DNA of 64,000 nucleotides, from assembly GCA_963580455.1 (NCBI GenBank), contig OY756968.1, positions 14,973,996 to 15,037,995 of the forward strand, written 5' to 3'. This document shows positions 37,201 through 48,000 of the stretch, piece after piece. Source of the DNA: Euonymus europaeus. Its lineage: Eukaryota > Streptophyta > Magnoliopsida > Celastrales > Celastraceae. The notes beneath the pieces were generated by a model, which made no database searches, had not been told where the DNA came from, and was given only the letters and a program-made list of their open reading frames with translations. The translations under genes and the position numbers were made by a program. Each line of letters opens with the position of its first letter. The first letter of the stretch is position 1.

Positions 37201-38409
37201 ATCGAAATAGTCTGGGAAGCATAAACTCGTAAAATTTGACATAGAAGAACAATAAAAAGTGTACATTGAGCAACTTTGATGGTCCGAAGTTGCTGAACTC
37301 TCTCTATGGAGGGGCTTTTAACGGTTTTGTCCGTTTATCGTAGAAAGTTGGTGTTTTGGCATCGAAATAGTCTAGAAAGCTTATACTCTTAAAATTTGAC
37401 ATAGAAGAACAATAAAAAGTGTACATTGAGCAACTTTGATGGTCCGAAGTTGCTGAACTCTCTCTATGGAGGGGCTTTTAACGGTTTTGTCCGTTTATCG
37501 TAGAAAGTTCGTGTTTTGGCATCGAAATAGTCTAGGAAGCTTAAACTCGTAAAATTTGACATAGAAGAACAATAAAAAGTGTACATTGAGCAACTTTGAT
37601 GGTCCGAAGTTGCTGAACTCTCTCTATGGAGGGGCTTTTAACGGTTTTGTCCGTTTATCATAGAAAGTTAGTGTTTTGGCATCGAAAAAGTCTAGGAAGC
37701 TTAAACTCGTAAAATTTGACATAGAAGAACAATAAAAAGTGTACATTGAGCAACATTGATGGTCCGAAGTTGCTCAGCTCTCTCTATGGAGGAGCTTTTA
37801 ACGGTTTTGTTTGTTTGTCATAGAAAGTTGGTGTTTTGGCATCGAAATAGTCTGGGAAGCTTAAACTCGTAAAATTTGACATAGAAGAACAATAAAAAGT
37901 GTACATTGAGCAACTTTGATGGTCCGAAGTTGCTCAACTCTCTCTATGGAGGAGCTTTTAACGGTTTTGTCCGTTTATCATAGAAAGTTGGTGTTTTGGC
38001 ATCGAAATAGTCTAGGAAGCTTATACTCTTGAAATTTGACATAGAAGAACAATAAAAAGTGTACATAGAGCAATTTTGATAGTCCGAAGTTGCTCAACTG
38101 TCTCTATGGAGGAGCTTTTAACGGTTTTGTCCGTTTGTCATAGAAAGTTGGTGTTTTGGCATCGAAATAGTCTAGGAAGCTTAAACTCGTAAAATTTGAC
38201 ATAGAAGAACAATAAAAAGTGTACATTGAGCAACTTTGATGGTCCGAAGTTGCTCAGCTCCCTTTATGGAGGAACTTTTAACGGTTTTTTCTATTTATCA
38301 TAGAAAGTATGTGTTTTGGCATCGAAATAGTCTATGAAGCTTACACTCGTAAAATTTGACATAGAAGAACAATAAAAAGTGTACATAGAGCTATTTTGAT
38401 AGTCCGAAG

Positions 38410-38416
38410 TTGGTCT
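38410..38416 (+). other. 5-bp deletion in one monomer
   Basis: TTGGTCTCTCTATG lacks five bases found in the partner monomer near 49225 (TTGGTCAACTCTCTCTATG). It shortens the monomer and removes part of the sequence next to the right dyad arm. It accounts for the change in offset between the two 10.82-kb copies from 10,814 to 10,819. Confidence 0.85.
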
Positions 38417-40028
38417 CTCTATGAAGGAGCTTTTAACGGTTTTGTCCGTTTTTCATAGAAAGTTGGTGTTTTGGCATCGAAATAGTCTAGGAAGCTTAAA
38501 CTCGTAAAATTTGACATAGAAGAAGAACAATAAAAAGTGTACATTGAGCAACTTTGATGGTCCGAAATTGCTGAACTCTCTCTATGGAGGGGCTTTTAAC
38601 GGTTTTGTCCGTTTATCGTAGAAATTTGGTGTTTTGGCATCGAAATAATCTAGGAAGCTTATACTCGTAAAATTTGACATAGAAGAACAATAAAAAGTGT
38701 ACATTGAGCAACTTTGATGGTCCGAAGTTGCTCAGCTCCCTTTATGGAGGAACTTTTAACGGTTTTTTCCATTTATCATAGAAAGTATGTGTTTTGGCAT
38801 CGAAATAGTCTATGAAGCTTACACTCGTAAAATTTGACATAGAATAACAATAAAAAGTGTACTTTGACCAACTTTGATGGTCCGAAGTTGCTCAACTCAT
38901 ATGGAGGAGCTTTTAACGGTTTTGTCCGTTTGTCATTAAAAGTTGTTGTTTTGGCATCGAAATAGTCTCAGAAGCTTAAACTCGTAAAATTTGACATAGA
39001 ACAACAATAAAAAGTGTACATTGAGCAATTTTGATGGTCCGAAGTTGCTCAACTCTCTCTATGGAGGAGCTTTTAAAGATTTTGTCCCTTTGTCATAGAA
39101 TTTTGGTGTTTTGGCATCGAAATAATCTATGAAGCTTATACTCATAAAATTTTACATAGAAGAACAATAAAAAGTGTACAAAGAGCAATTCTGATAGTCC
39201 GAAGTTGCTCAACTCTCTCTATGGAGGAGCTTTTAACGGTTTTGTCCGTTTGTCATAGAAAGTTGGTGTTTTGGCATCGAAATAGTCTGGGAAGCTTAAA
39301 CTCGTAAAATTTGACATAGAAGAACAATAAAAAGTGTACACTGAGCAACTTTGATGACCCCGAAGTTGCTCAACTCTCTCTATGGAGGAGCTTTTAACGG
39401 TTTTGTCCGTTTATCATAGAAAGTTGGTGTTTTGGCATCGAAATAGTCTAGGAAGCTTAAACTCGTAAAATTTGACATAGAAGAACAATAAAAAGTGTAC
39501 ATTGAGCAACTTTGATGGTCCGAAGTTGCTGAACTCTCTCTATGGAGGGGCTTTTAACGGTTTTGTCCGTTTATCGTAGAAAGTTGGTGTTTTGGCATCA
39601 AAATAGTCTAGGAAGCTTATACTCTTAAAAATTTCACATAGAAGAACAATAAAAAGTGTACATAGAGCAATTTTGATAGTCCGAAGTTGCTCAACTCTCT
39701 CTATGGAGGAGCTTTTAACGGTTTTGTCCGTTTGTCATAGAAAGTTTTGTTTTGGCATCGAAATAATCTATGAAGCTTACACTCGTAAAATTTGACATAT
39801 AAGAACAATAAAAATTTTACACTGAGCAACTTTGATGATCCGAAGTTGCTCAACTCTCTCTATGGAGGAGCTTTTAACGGTTTTGTCCGTTTATCATAGA
39901 AAGTTGGTGTTTTGGCATCGAAATAGTCTAGGAAGCTTATACTCTTAAAATTTGGCATAGAAGAACAATAAAAAGTGTACATAGAGCAATTTTGATAGTC
40001 CGAAGTTGGTCAACTCTCTCTATGAAGG

Positions 40029-40033
40029 AGCTT
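40029..40033 (+). other. Paralogous empty site for the LTR insertion
   Basis: AGCTT in TATGAAGGAGCTTTTAACGG is uninterrupted here. The sequence to the left matches that left of the LTR at 43553 (offset 3,524), and the sequence to the right matches that right of the LTR at 45084 (offset 5,055). The difference, 1,531 bp, equals the 1,526-bp LTR plus one 5-bp target duplication. This fixes the element ends and shows that no satellite DNA was lost on insertion. Confidence 0.92.
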
Positions 40034-43000
40034 TTAACGGTTTTGTCCGTTTTTCGTAGAAAGTTGGTGTTTTGGCATCGAAATAGTCTAGGAAGCTTAA
40101 ACTCGTAAAATTTGACATAGAAGAACAATAAAAAGTGTACATTGAGCAACTTTGATGGTCCGAAGTTGCTGAACTCTCTCTATGGAGGGACTTTTAACGG
40201 TTTTGTCCGTTTATCATAGAAAGTTAGTGTTTTTGGCATCGAAATAGTCTAGGAAGCTTAAACTCGTAAAATTTGACATAGAAGAACAATAAAAAGTGTA
40301 CTTTGAGCAACTTTGATGGTCCGAAGTTGCTCAACTCATATGGAGGAGCTTTTAACGGTTTTGTCCGTTTGTCATAGAAAGTTGTTGTTTTGGCATCGAA
40401 ATAGTCTAGGAAGCTTAAACTCGTAAAATTTGACATAGAAGAACAATAAAAAGTGTACATTGAGAAACTTTTATGGTCCGAAGTTGCTTAACTCTCTCTA
40501 TGGAGGAGCTTTTTAAGATTTTGTCCCTTTGTCATAGAATTTTGGTGTTTTGGCATCGAAATAATCTATGAAGCTTATACTCATAAAATTTTACATATAA
40601 GAACAATAAAAATTGTACACCGAGCAACTTTGATGGTCCGAAGTTGCTCAATTCTCTTATATGGAGGAGCTTTTATCGGTTTTGTCCATTTGTCATAGAA
40701 AGTTGTTGTTTTGGCATCGAAATAATCTATGAAGCTTATACTAGTAAAATTTGACATATAAGAACAATAAAAATTGTACACCGAGCAACTTTGATGGTCC
40801 GAAGTTGCTCAACTCTCTTATATGGAGGAGCTTTTATCGGTTTTTTCCATTTGTCATAGAAAGTTAGTGTTTCGGCATCGAAATAGTCTAGGATGCTTAA
40901 ACTCGTAAAATTAGACATAGAAGAACAATAAAAAGTGTACATTGAGCAACTTTGATGGTCCGAAGTTGGTCAACTCTCTCTATGGAGGAGCTTTTAACGG
41001 TTTTGTCCATTTGTCATAGAAAGTTGGTGTTTCGGCATCGAAATAGTCTAGGAAGCTTATACTCATAAAATTTGACATAGAAGAACAATAAAAAGGGTAC
41101 ATTGAGCAACTTTGATGGTCCGAAGTTGCTCAACTCTCTCTATGGAGGGGCTTTTAACGGTTTTGTCCGTTTATCGTAGAAAGTTGGTGTTTTGGCATCG
41201 AAATAGTCTAGGAAGCTTATACTCTTAAAATTTGACATAGAAGAACAATAAAAAGTGTACATTGAGCAACTTTGATGGTCCGAAGTTGCTGAACTCTCTC
41301 TATGGAGGGGCTTTTAACGGTTTTGTCCGTTTATCGTAGAAAGTTGGTGTTTTGGCATCGAAATAGTCTAGGAAGCTTATAGTCTTAAAAATTTCACATA
41401 GAAGAACAATAAAAAGTGTACATAGAGCAATTTTGATAGTCCGAAGTTGCTCAACTCTCTCTATGGAGGAGCTTTTAACGGTTTTGTCCGTTTGTCATAG
41501 AAAGTTGTGTTTTGGCATCGAAATAATCTATGAAGCTTACACTCGTAAAATTTGACATATAAGAACAATGAAAATTTTACACTGAGCAACTTTGATGGTC
41601 CGAAGTTGCTCAACTCTCTCTATGGAGGAGCTTTTAACGGTTTTGTCCGTTTATCATAGAAAGTTGGTGTTTTGGCATCGAAATAGTCTAGGAAGCTTAT
41701 ACTCTTAAAATTTGACATAGAAGAACAATAAAAAGTGTACATAGAGCAAATTTGATAGTCCGAAGTTGGTCAACTCTCTCTATGAAGGAGCTTTTAACGG
41801 TTTTGTCCGTTTTTCATAGAAAGTTGTTGTTTTGGCATCGAAATAGTCTAGGAAGCTTAAACTCGTAAAATTTGACATAGAAGAAGAACAATAAAAAGTG
41901 TACATTGAGCAACTTTGATGGTCCGAAGTTGCTGAACTCTCTCTATGGAGGGGCTTTTAACGGTTTTGTCCGTTTATCATAGAAAGTTAGTGTTTTTGGC
42001 ATCGAAATAGTCTAGGAAGCTTAAACTCGTAAAATTTGACATAGAAGAACAATAAAAAGTGTACTTTGAGCAACTTTGATGGTCCGAAGTTGCTCAACTG
42101 TCTCTATGGAGGAGCTTTTAACGGTTTTGTCCATTTGTCATAGAAAGTTGGTGTTTCGGCATCGAAATAGTCTAGGAAGCTTATACTCTTAAAATTTGAC
42201 ATAGAAGAACAATAAAAAGTGTACATTGAGCAACTTTGATGGTCCGAAGTTGCTCAACTCTCTCTATGGAGGAGCTTTTAACGATTTTGTCCCTTTGTCA
42301 TAGAAATTTGGTGTTTTGGCATCGAAATAGTGTAGGAAGCTTAAACTCGTAAAATTTGACATAGAAGAACAATAAAAAGTGTACATTGAGCAACTTTGAT
42401 GGTACGAAGTTGCTCAACTGTCTCTATGGAGGAGCTTTTAACGGTTTTGTCCGTTTGTCATAGAAAGTTGGTGTTTTGGCATCGAAATAGTCTAGGAAGC
42501 TTAAACTCGTAAAATTTGACATAGAAGAACAATAAAAAGTGTACATCGAGCAACTTTGATGGTCCGAAGTTGCTAAACTCTCTCTATGGAGGGGCTTTTA
42601 ACGGTTTTGTCCGTTTATCATAGAAAGTTAGTGTTTTGGCATCGAAAAAGTCTAGGAAGCTTAAACTTGTAAAATTTGACATAGAAGAACAATAAAAAGT
42701 GTACATTGAGCAACTTTGATGGTCCGAAGTTGCTCAGCTCTCTCTATGGAGGAGCTTTTAACGGTTTTGTTTGTTTGTCATAGAAAGTTGGTGTTTTGGC
42801 ATCGAAATAGTCTGGGAAGCTTAAACTCATAAAATTTGACTTAGAAGAACAATAAAAAATGTACATTGAGCAACTTTGATGGTCCGAAGTTGCTCAACTC
42901 TCTCTATGAAGGAGCTTTTAACGGTTTTGTCCGTTTATCATAGAAAGTTGGTGTTTTGGCATCGAAATAGTCTAGGAAGCTTAAACTCGTAAAATTTGAC

Positions 43001-43552
43001 ATAGAAGAACAATAAAAAGTGTACATTGAGCAACTTTGATGGTCCGAAGTTGCTGAACTCTCTCTATGGAGGGGCTTTTAACGGTTTTGTCCGTTTATCG
43101 TAGAAAGTTGGTGTTTTGGCATCGAAATAGTCTAGGAAGCTTATACTCTTAAAAATTTCACATAGAAGAACAATAAAAAGTGTACATAGAGCAATTTTGA
43201 TAGTCCGAAGTTGCTCAACTCTCTCTATGGAGGAGCTTTTAACGGTTTTGTCCGTTTGTCATAGAAAGTTTTGTTTTGGCATCGAAATAATCTATGAAGC
43301 TTACACTCGTAAAATTTGACATATAAGAACAATAAAAATTTTATACTGAGCAACTTTGATGGTCCGAAGTTGCTCAACTCTCTCTATGGAGGAGCTTTTA
43401 ACGGTTTTGTCCGTTTATCATAGAAAGTTGGTGTTTTGGCATCGAAATAGTATAGGAAGCTTATACTCTTAAAATTTGACATAGAAGAACAATAAAAAGT
43501 GTACATAGAGCAATTTTGATAGTCCGAAGTTGGTCAACTCTCTCTATGAAGG

Positions 43553-43557
43553 AGCTT
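43553..43557 (+). repeat. Target site duplication AGCTT, left of LTR copy 1
   Basis: AGCTT immediately precedes the TG of the LTR and is repeated at 45084-45088 directly after its CA. A 5-bp duplication is the usual product of LTR-retrotransposon integrase. Confidence 0.93.
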
Positions 43558-44063
43558 TGATAAGTGCCAGAATATACGTTTTTAAAGTGATAAAATACTA
43601 TCAAAGCAATGCCAAGAAATTGTGCTTAAAAGCTGAATTTTCAAGATTATTGTACTTAAGATCTTCTTGGCTGTTTTGCAGGTTAACAGGTAGTAAGAGC
43701 TGTTGGAATGAGATTTGATCTTTAGAAAATGTTAAGAGGACACTTCAAGCTTTGCAGGAAGTGCTGGTTCACAAAAATCAGAGTTCATTTGGGCCTCTAA
43801 AGGTTGCCTCAAAGTCAAGTTTGGAAGTTATATCCGGAGCAGAATTTCTGTTTGCAGACCAGACCTTTAGAAGCCCATAACTTGAGCTTCTGATATCCAA
43901 ATTGAGTGATTCAAAATCCCATAATTATCTACACATTTGTATCTACATTATTGATGAAGGGTTTGAGTTCATAATAGGCTTCGTTTAGGCCCAGAATGTA
44001 GTTACAAGATTAGTGTGTAATTGGATGTTGATGTCATTGATGATACCATTTCCATTCAAAGAG

Positions 44064-44103
44064 TGGACAATCCACCACACCAATTTGATGGACAATCCAC
44101 CAC
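44064..44103 (+). promoter_or_regulatory. U3 direct repeat upstream of the LTR TATA box
   Basis: TGGACAATCCACCAC occurs at 44064-44078 and again at 44089-44103, 25 bp apart and about 45-80 bp upstream of TATA. The first copy also lies in a small inverted repeat, GTGGA-CAA-TCCAC (44063-44075). Position in U3 suggests an enhancer or factor-binding repeat; the factor is unknown. Confidence 0.6.
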
Positions 44104-44141
44104 CAAAAGATGGCACTAACTCCTCCACTATGTGCTCATTT

Positions 44142-44157
44142 TCTCTATAAATAGAGA
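44142..44157 (+). promoter_or_regulatory. LTR TATA box in a short palindrome
   Basis: TATAAATA at 44146-44153 is a strong match to a plant TATA box. It sits in the inverted repeat TCTCTAT-AA-ATAGAGA. Transcription would run rightward, with a start expected about 25-35 bp downstream, inside the purine-rich tract. Confidence 0.72.
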
Positions 44158-44251
44158 GGAGTAGGAGCTAGGAGGGGGAGCTTGGAGACAAGAAGGAAAG
44201 AAGGAGAAGGATTAGAAGCATAAAGAGGAGAAGCAAAAGAAGAAAACAAGG
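44153..44251 (+). other. Purine-rich tract downstream of TATA
   Basis: About 100 bases are strongly biased to A and G on the plus strand, with runs such as GGAGGGGGAG and GAAGGAAAGAAGGAGAAGG. It would form the start of the transcript (R region). Such tracts can take up triplex structure or act as leader elements; neither is shown here. Confidence 0.6.
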
Positions 44252-44319
44252 CTTGTATTTGTAATTATGTTTTTATGTTTCATGTTTTATTTGGTTATGT
44301 ATAACTAAACTCTTATTAG

Positions 44320-44343
44320 TTAGGGCTTGTCTTGAAGCCCTAA
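44320..44343 (+). other. Hairpin in the R/U5 part of the LTR
   Basis: TTAGGGCTT and AAGCCCTAA form a perfect 9-bp stem around the 6-base loop GTCTTG, directly followed by the palindrome AAGCATGCTT (44342-44351). It lies about 175 bp downstream of TATA, within the predicted transcript. A role in RNA packaging, polyadenylation or reverse transcription is possible but unproven. It is not a telomere repeat despite the TTAGGG. Confidence 0.65.
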
Positions 44344-44658
44344 GCATGCTTTCAATTTTATAAGTTGTGTGGATTTCAATTTCTACAAGCATGATGATTT
44401 TGATTTTTCCATGTTATGTGAGTTCTAGTATTGTGTTTCTTTGATTAGCTAACTTTGAAGCATGTATTAGAATTAATTGTTGTAGAACATAGTCAATTGC
44501 CTTGTTGCATATGTTCTCTCTTGCAACATATAATTCAGTTGAAAATGAATTATGAAAAATCAATTCTTGAATACCTAAGTACAAATACCATGTATTAGGA
44601 TTCTTGTGACATTCATATTCTCTTTGCTCTTATTGAATTCTTGATTGTTGATTGATGC

Positions 44659-44710
44659 AGACGCCATGCTAGATTTCGATTAAGAATACACGTAATGAGG
44701 TAGACGCCAT
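44659..44710 (+). repeat. Short direct repeat AGACGCCAT in U5
   Basis: AGACGCCAT is present at 44659-44667 and 44702-44710, 43 bp apart. I can give no function. It is repeated unchanged in LTR copy 2 at +10,818. Confidence 0.5.
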
Positions 44711-45083
44711 ACACTTTACATGCAATTAAGAGAGAATCATACAACTTGAGTTTGGCCATAACCTTGTTGTGAATGTTGTCATCATATGCTTGTTAAAATT
44801 GTTAGTCTATTATTTCTTATAAATTGTTTGAATGTTTTGCGGTGGATTGTGAGTCTTAGCTATTGTTTTCATTAATATCAATTATTATTCTTGTTCTCAA
44901 CGTCAATTTCTTTGTCTTAATTTTTATCTATTGCAAGACTTAACCCCCTTGTATCAATTATATTCAGGTGTAAGATTGTATATCTATTAGCATCACTCCT
45001 TGTGGGATCGACTCTTACTTATTCACTATATATATTAATTGTACATTTGTAGGTTATTTTAAATTGTTACTAACGACATAACA

Positions 45084-45088
45084 AGCTT
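45084..45088 (+). repeat. Target site duplication AGCTT, right of LTR copy 1
   Basis: AGCTT follows the terminal CA of the LTR and is continuous with TTAACGG of the interrupted monomer. Removing one AGCTT and the LTR restores an ordinary satellite unit. Confidence 0.93.
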
Positions 45089-48000
45089 TTAACGGTTTTG
45101 TCCGTTTTTCGTAGAAAGTTGGTGTTTTGGCATCGAAATAGTCTAGGAAGCTTAAACTCGTAAAATTTGACATAGAAGAACAATAAAAAGTGTACATTGA
45201 GCAACTTTGATGGTCCGAAGTTGCTGAACTCTCTCTATGGAGGGGCTTTTAACGGTTTTGTCCGTTTATCATAGAAAGTTAGTGTTTTTGGCATCGAAAT
45301 AGTCTAGGAAGCTTAAACTCGTAAAATTTGACATAGAAGAACAATAAAAAGTGTACTTTGAGCAACTTTGATGGTCCGAAGTTGCTCAACTCATATGGAG
45401 GAGCTTTTAACGGTTTTGTCCGTTTGTCATAGAAAGTTGTTGTTTTGGCATCGAAATAGTCTAGGAAGCTTAAACTCGTAAAATTTGACATAGAAGAACA
45501 ATAAAAAGTGTACATTGAGCAACTTTGATGGTCCGAAGTTGCTCAACTCTCTCTATGGAGGAGCTTTTAAAGATTTTGTCCCTTTGTCATAGAATTTTGG
45601 TGTTTTGGCATCGAAATAATCTATGAAGCTTATACTCATAAAATTTTACATATAAGAACAATAAAAATTGTACACCGAGCAACTTTGATGGTCCGAAGTT
45701 GCTCAATTCTCTTATATGGAGGAGCTTTTATCGGTTTTGTCCATTTGTCATAGAAAGTTGTTGTTTTGGCATCGAAATAATCTATGAAGCTTATACTAGT
45801 AAAATTTGACATATAAGAACAATAAAAATTGTACACCGAGCAACGTTGATGGTCCGAAGTTGCTCAACTCTCTTATATGGAGGAGCTTTTATCGGTTTTT
45901 TCCATTTGTCATAGAAAGTTAGTGTTTCGGCATCGAAATAGTCTAGGATGCTTAAACTCGTAAAATTTGACATAGAAGAACAATAAAAAGTGTATATTGA
46001 GCAACTTTGATGGTCCGAAGTTACTCAACTCTCTCTATGGAGGAGCTTTTAACGGTTTTGTCCATTTGTCATAGAAAGTTGGTGTTTCGGCATCGAAATA
46101 GTCTAGGAAGCTTATACTCTTAAAATTTGACATAGAAGAACAATAAAAAGTGTACATTGAGCAACTTTGATGGTCCGAAGTTGCTCAACTCTCTCTATGG
46201 AGGAGCTTTTAACGATTTTGTCCCTTTGTCATAGAAATTTGGTGTTTTGGCATCGAAATAGTCTAGGAAGCTTAAACTCGTAAAATTTGACATAGAAGAA
46301 CAATAAAAAGTGTACATTGAGCAACTTTGATGGTCCGAAGTTGCTGAACTCTCTCTATGGAGGGGCTTTTAACGGTTTTGTCCGTTCATCGTAGAAAGTT
46401 GGTGTTTTGGCATCGAAATAATCTAGGAAGCTTATACTCGTAAAATTTGACATATAAGAACAATAAAAATTGTACATCGAGCAACTTTGATGGTCCGAAG
46501 TTGCTCAGCTCCCTTTATGGAGGAACTTTTAACAGTTTTCTTCATTTGTCATAGAAAGTATCTGTTTTGGCATCGAAATAGTCTAGGAAGCTTATACTCT
46601 TAAAATTTGACATAGAAGAACAATAAAAAGTGTGCAAAGAGCAATTTTGATAGTCCGAAGTTGCTCAACTCTCTCTATGGAGGAGCTTTTAACGGTTTTG
46701 TCCGTTTATCATAGAAAGTTGGTGTTTTGGCATCGAAATAGTCTAGGAAGCTTATACTCTTAAAATTTGACATAGAAGAACAATAAAAAGTGTACATAGA
46801 GCAATTTTGATAGTCCGAAGTTGCTCAACTATCTCTATGGAGGAGCTTTTAACGGTTTTGTCCGTTTGTCATAGAAAGTTGGTGTTTTGGCATCGAAATA
46901 GTCTAGGAAGCTTAAACTCGTAATATTTGACATAGAAGAACAATAAAAAGTGTACATTGAGCAACTTTGATGGTCCGAAGTTGCTGAACTCTCTCTATGG
47001 AGGGGCTTTTAACGGTTTTGTCCGTTTATCGTAGAAAGTTGGTGTTTTGGCATCGAAATAGTCTAGGAAGCTTATACTCTTAAAAATTTCACATAGAAGA
47101 ACAATAAAAAGTGTACATAGAGCAATTTTGATAGTCCGAAGTTGCTCAAGTCTCTCTATGGAGGAGCTTTTAACGGTTTTGTCCGTTTGTCATAGAAAGT
47201 TAGTGTTTCGGCATCGAAATAGTCTAGGATGCTTAAACTCGTAAAATTTGACATAGAAGAACAATAAAAAGTGTACATTGAGCAACTTTGATGGTCCGAA
47301 GTTGCTGAACTCTCTCTATGGAGGGACTTTTAACGGTTTTGTCCGTTTATCATAGAATTTTGGTATTTTGGCATCGAAATAATCTATGAAGCTTATACTC
47401 ATAAAATTTTACATATAAGAACAATAAAAATTGTACACCGAGCAACTTTGATGGTCCGAAGTTGCTCAATTCTCTTATATGGAGGAGCTTTTATCGGTTT
47501 TGTCCATTTGTCATAGAAAGTTGGTGTTTTGGCATCGAAATAATCTATGAAGCTTATACTAGTAAAATTTGACATATAAGAACAATAAAAATTGTACACC
47601 GAGCAACTTTGATGGTCCGAAGTTGCTCAACTCTCTTATATGGAGGAGCTTTTATCGGTTTTTTCCATTTGTCATAGAAAGTTAGTGTTTCGCCATCGAA
47701 ATAGTCTAGGATGCTTAAACTCGTAAAATTTGACATAGAAGAACAATAAAAAGTGTACATTGAGCAACTTTGATGGTCCGAAGTTGGTCAACTCTCTTTA
47801 TGGAGGAGCTTTTAACGGTTTTGTCCATTTGTCATAGAAAGTTGGTGTTTCGGCATCGAAATAGTCTAGGAAGCTTATACTCTTAAAATTTGACATAGAA
47901 GAACAATAAAAAGTGTACATTGAGCAACTTTGATGGTCCGAAGTTGCTCAACTCTCTCTATGGAGGAGCTTTTAACGGTTTTGTCCGTTTGTCATAGAAA

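Larger units (their letters stand above)
1..43557 (+). repeat. 160-bp satellite array, left segment
   Basis: Direct head-to-tail repetition: the anchor TTGTCC recurs at 1, 161, 321, 481, 641, 801, 961, 1121 and 1281 in exact 160-bp steps and continues to 43557 with small indels. About 272 monomers fit. All are in the same orientation. Variants differ at recurring diagnostic sites: GTCATAG, ATCATAG or ATCGTAG after the anchor; TTTTGG or TTTCGG; TCTAGG or TCTGGG; AAGCTTATACTC or AAGCTTAAACTC; ATTGAGCAAC or ATAGAGCAAT; GCTCAAC or GCTGAAC; GGAGGAGC or GGAGGGGC. Length variants include an added GAA (for example near 2800, 9846 and 18975), a 3-bp shortening giving CTCATATGG, and a 1-bp lengthening giving CTTATATGG. 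No gene, RNA gene or unrelated insertion is visible in this segment. The family is not one I can name; the satellite call is certain, its chromosomal role is not. Confidence 0.98.
43558..45083 (+). mobile_element. Solo LTR of an LTR retrotransposon, copy 1
   Basis: A 1,526-bp segment unrelated to the satellite begins TGATAAGTGCC and ends CGACATAACA, with canonical TG...CA termini and AGCTT target duplications on both sides. There is no primer-binding site, gag-pol coding or second LTR: satellite resumes directly at 45084, so this is a solo LTR left by recombination between two LTRs of a full element. Orientation is plus, from a TATA box about 590 bp in. Going 5' to 3' it holds a U3 direct repeat, TATA, a purine-rich tract and a hairpin. 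Length and the late motif TTGTGGGATCGAC (about 45000-45012) remind me of plant Ty3/gypsy Tat/Athila-type LTRs; that assignment is weak and from memory. The 62-codon plus-strand frame crossing its left edge (43530-43718) is not a gene. Confidence 0.92.
36388..47201 (+). repeat. 10.82-kb tandem duplication, copy 1 (with LTR copy 1)
   Basis: This copy corresponds to 47202-58015. The offset is 10,814 bp on the left, becomes 10,819 after a 5-bp loss here near 38414 (TTGGTCTCTCTATG), and settles at 10,818 after a 1-bp loss in the partner near 50827 (TTGGCAACTC). Dispersed substitutions separate the copies, for example TATGAAGGAGC (42906) against TATGGAGGAGC, GTTACTCAAC (46020) against GTTGCTCAAC, GTTCATCG (46384) against GTTTATCG, and GTGTGCAAAG (46632) against GTGTACAAAG. 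They are therefore real diverging copies. A tract near 48190-48350 of the partner replaces different monomers here, so later exchange has occurred. Confidence 0.88.

Noticed and set aside
1..43557. CRISPR array
   Set aside because: The repeats are 160 bp and contiguous with no unique spacers, and no cas-like gene is present.
43530..43718. 62-codon plus-strand open frame, repeated at 54348-54536
   Set aside because: It starts in satellite and runs across the target duplication into the LTR. It is a chance frame copied with the 10.82-kb duplication and contains no recognisable domain.
44320..44328. Telomeric repeat (TTAGGG)
   Set aside because: It is a single occurrence, explained as one arm of a hairpin. 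No TTTAGGG or TTAGGG tandem run occurs in the window.
43558..45083. MITE or other DNA transposon
   Set aside because: There are no long terminal inverted repeats. TG...CA ends, a 5-bp target duplication, a TATA box with U3 repeats and a 1.5-kb length fit an LTR better.
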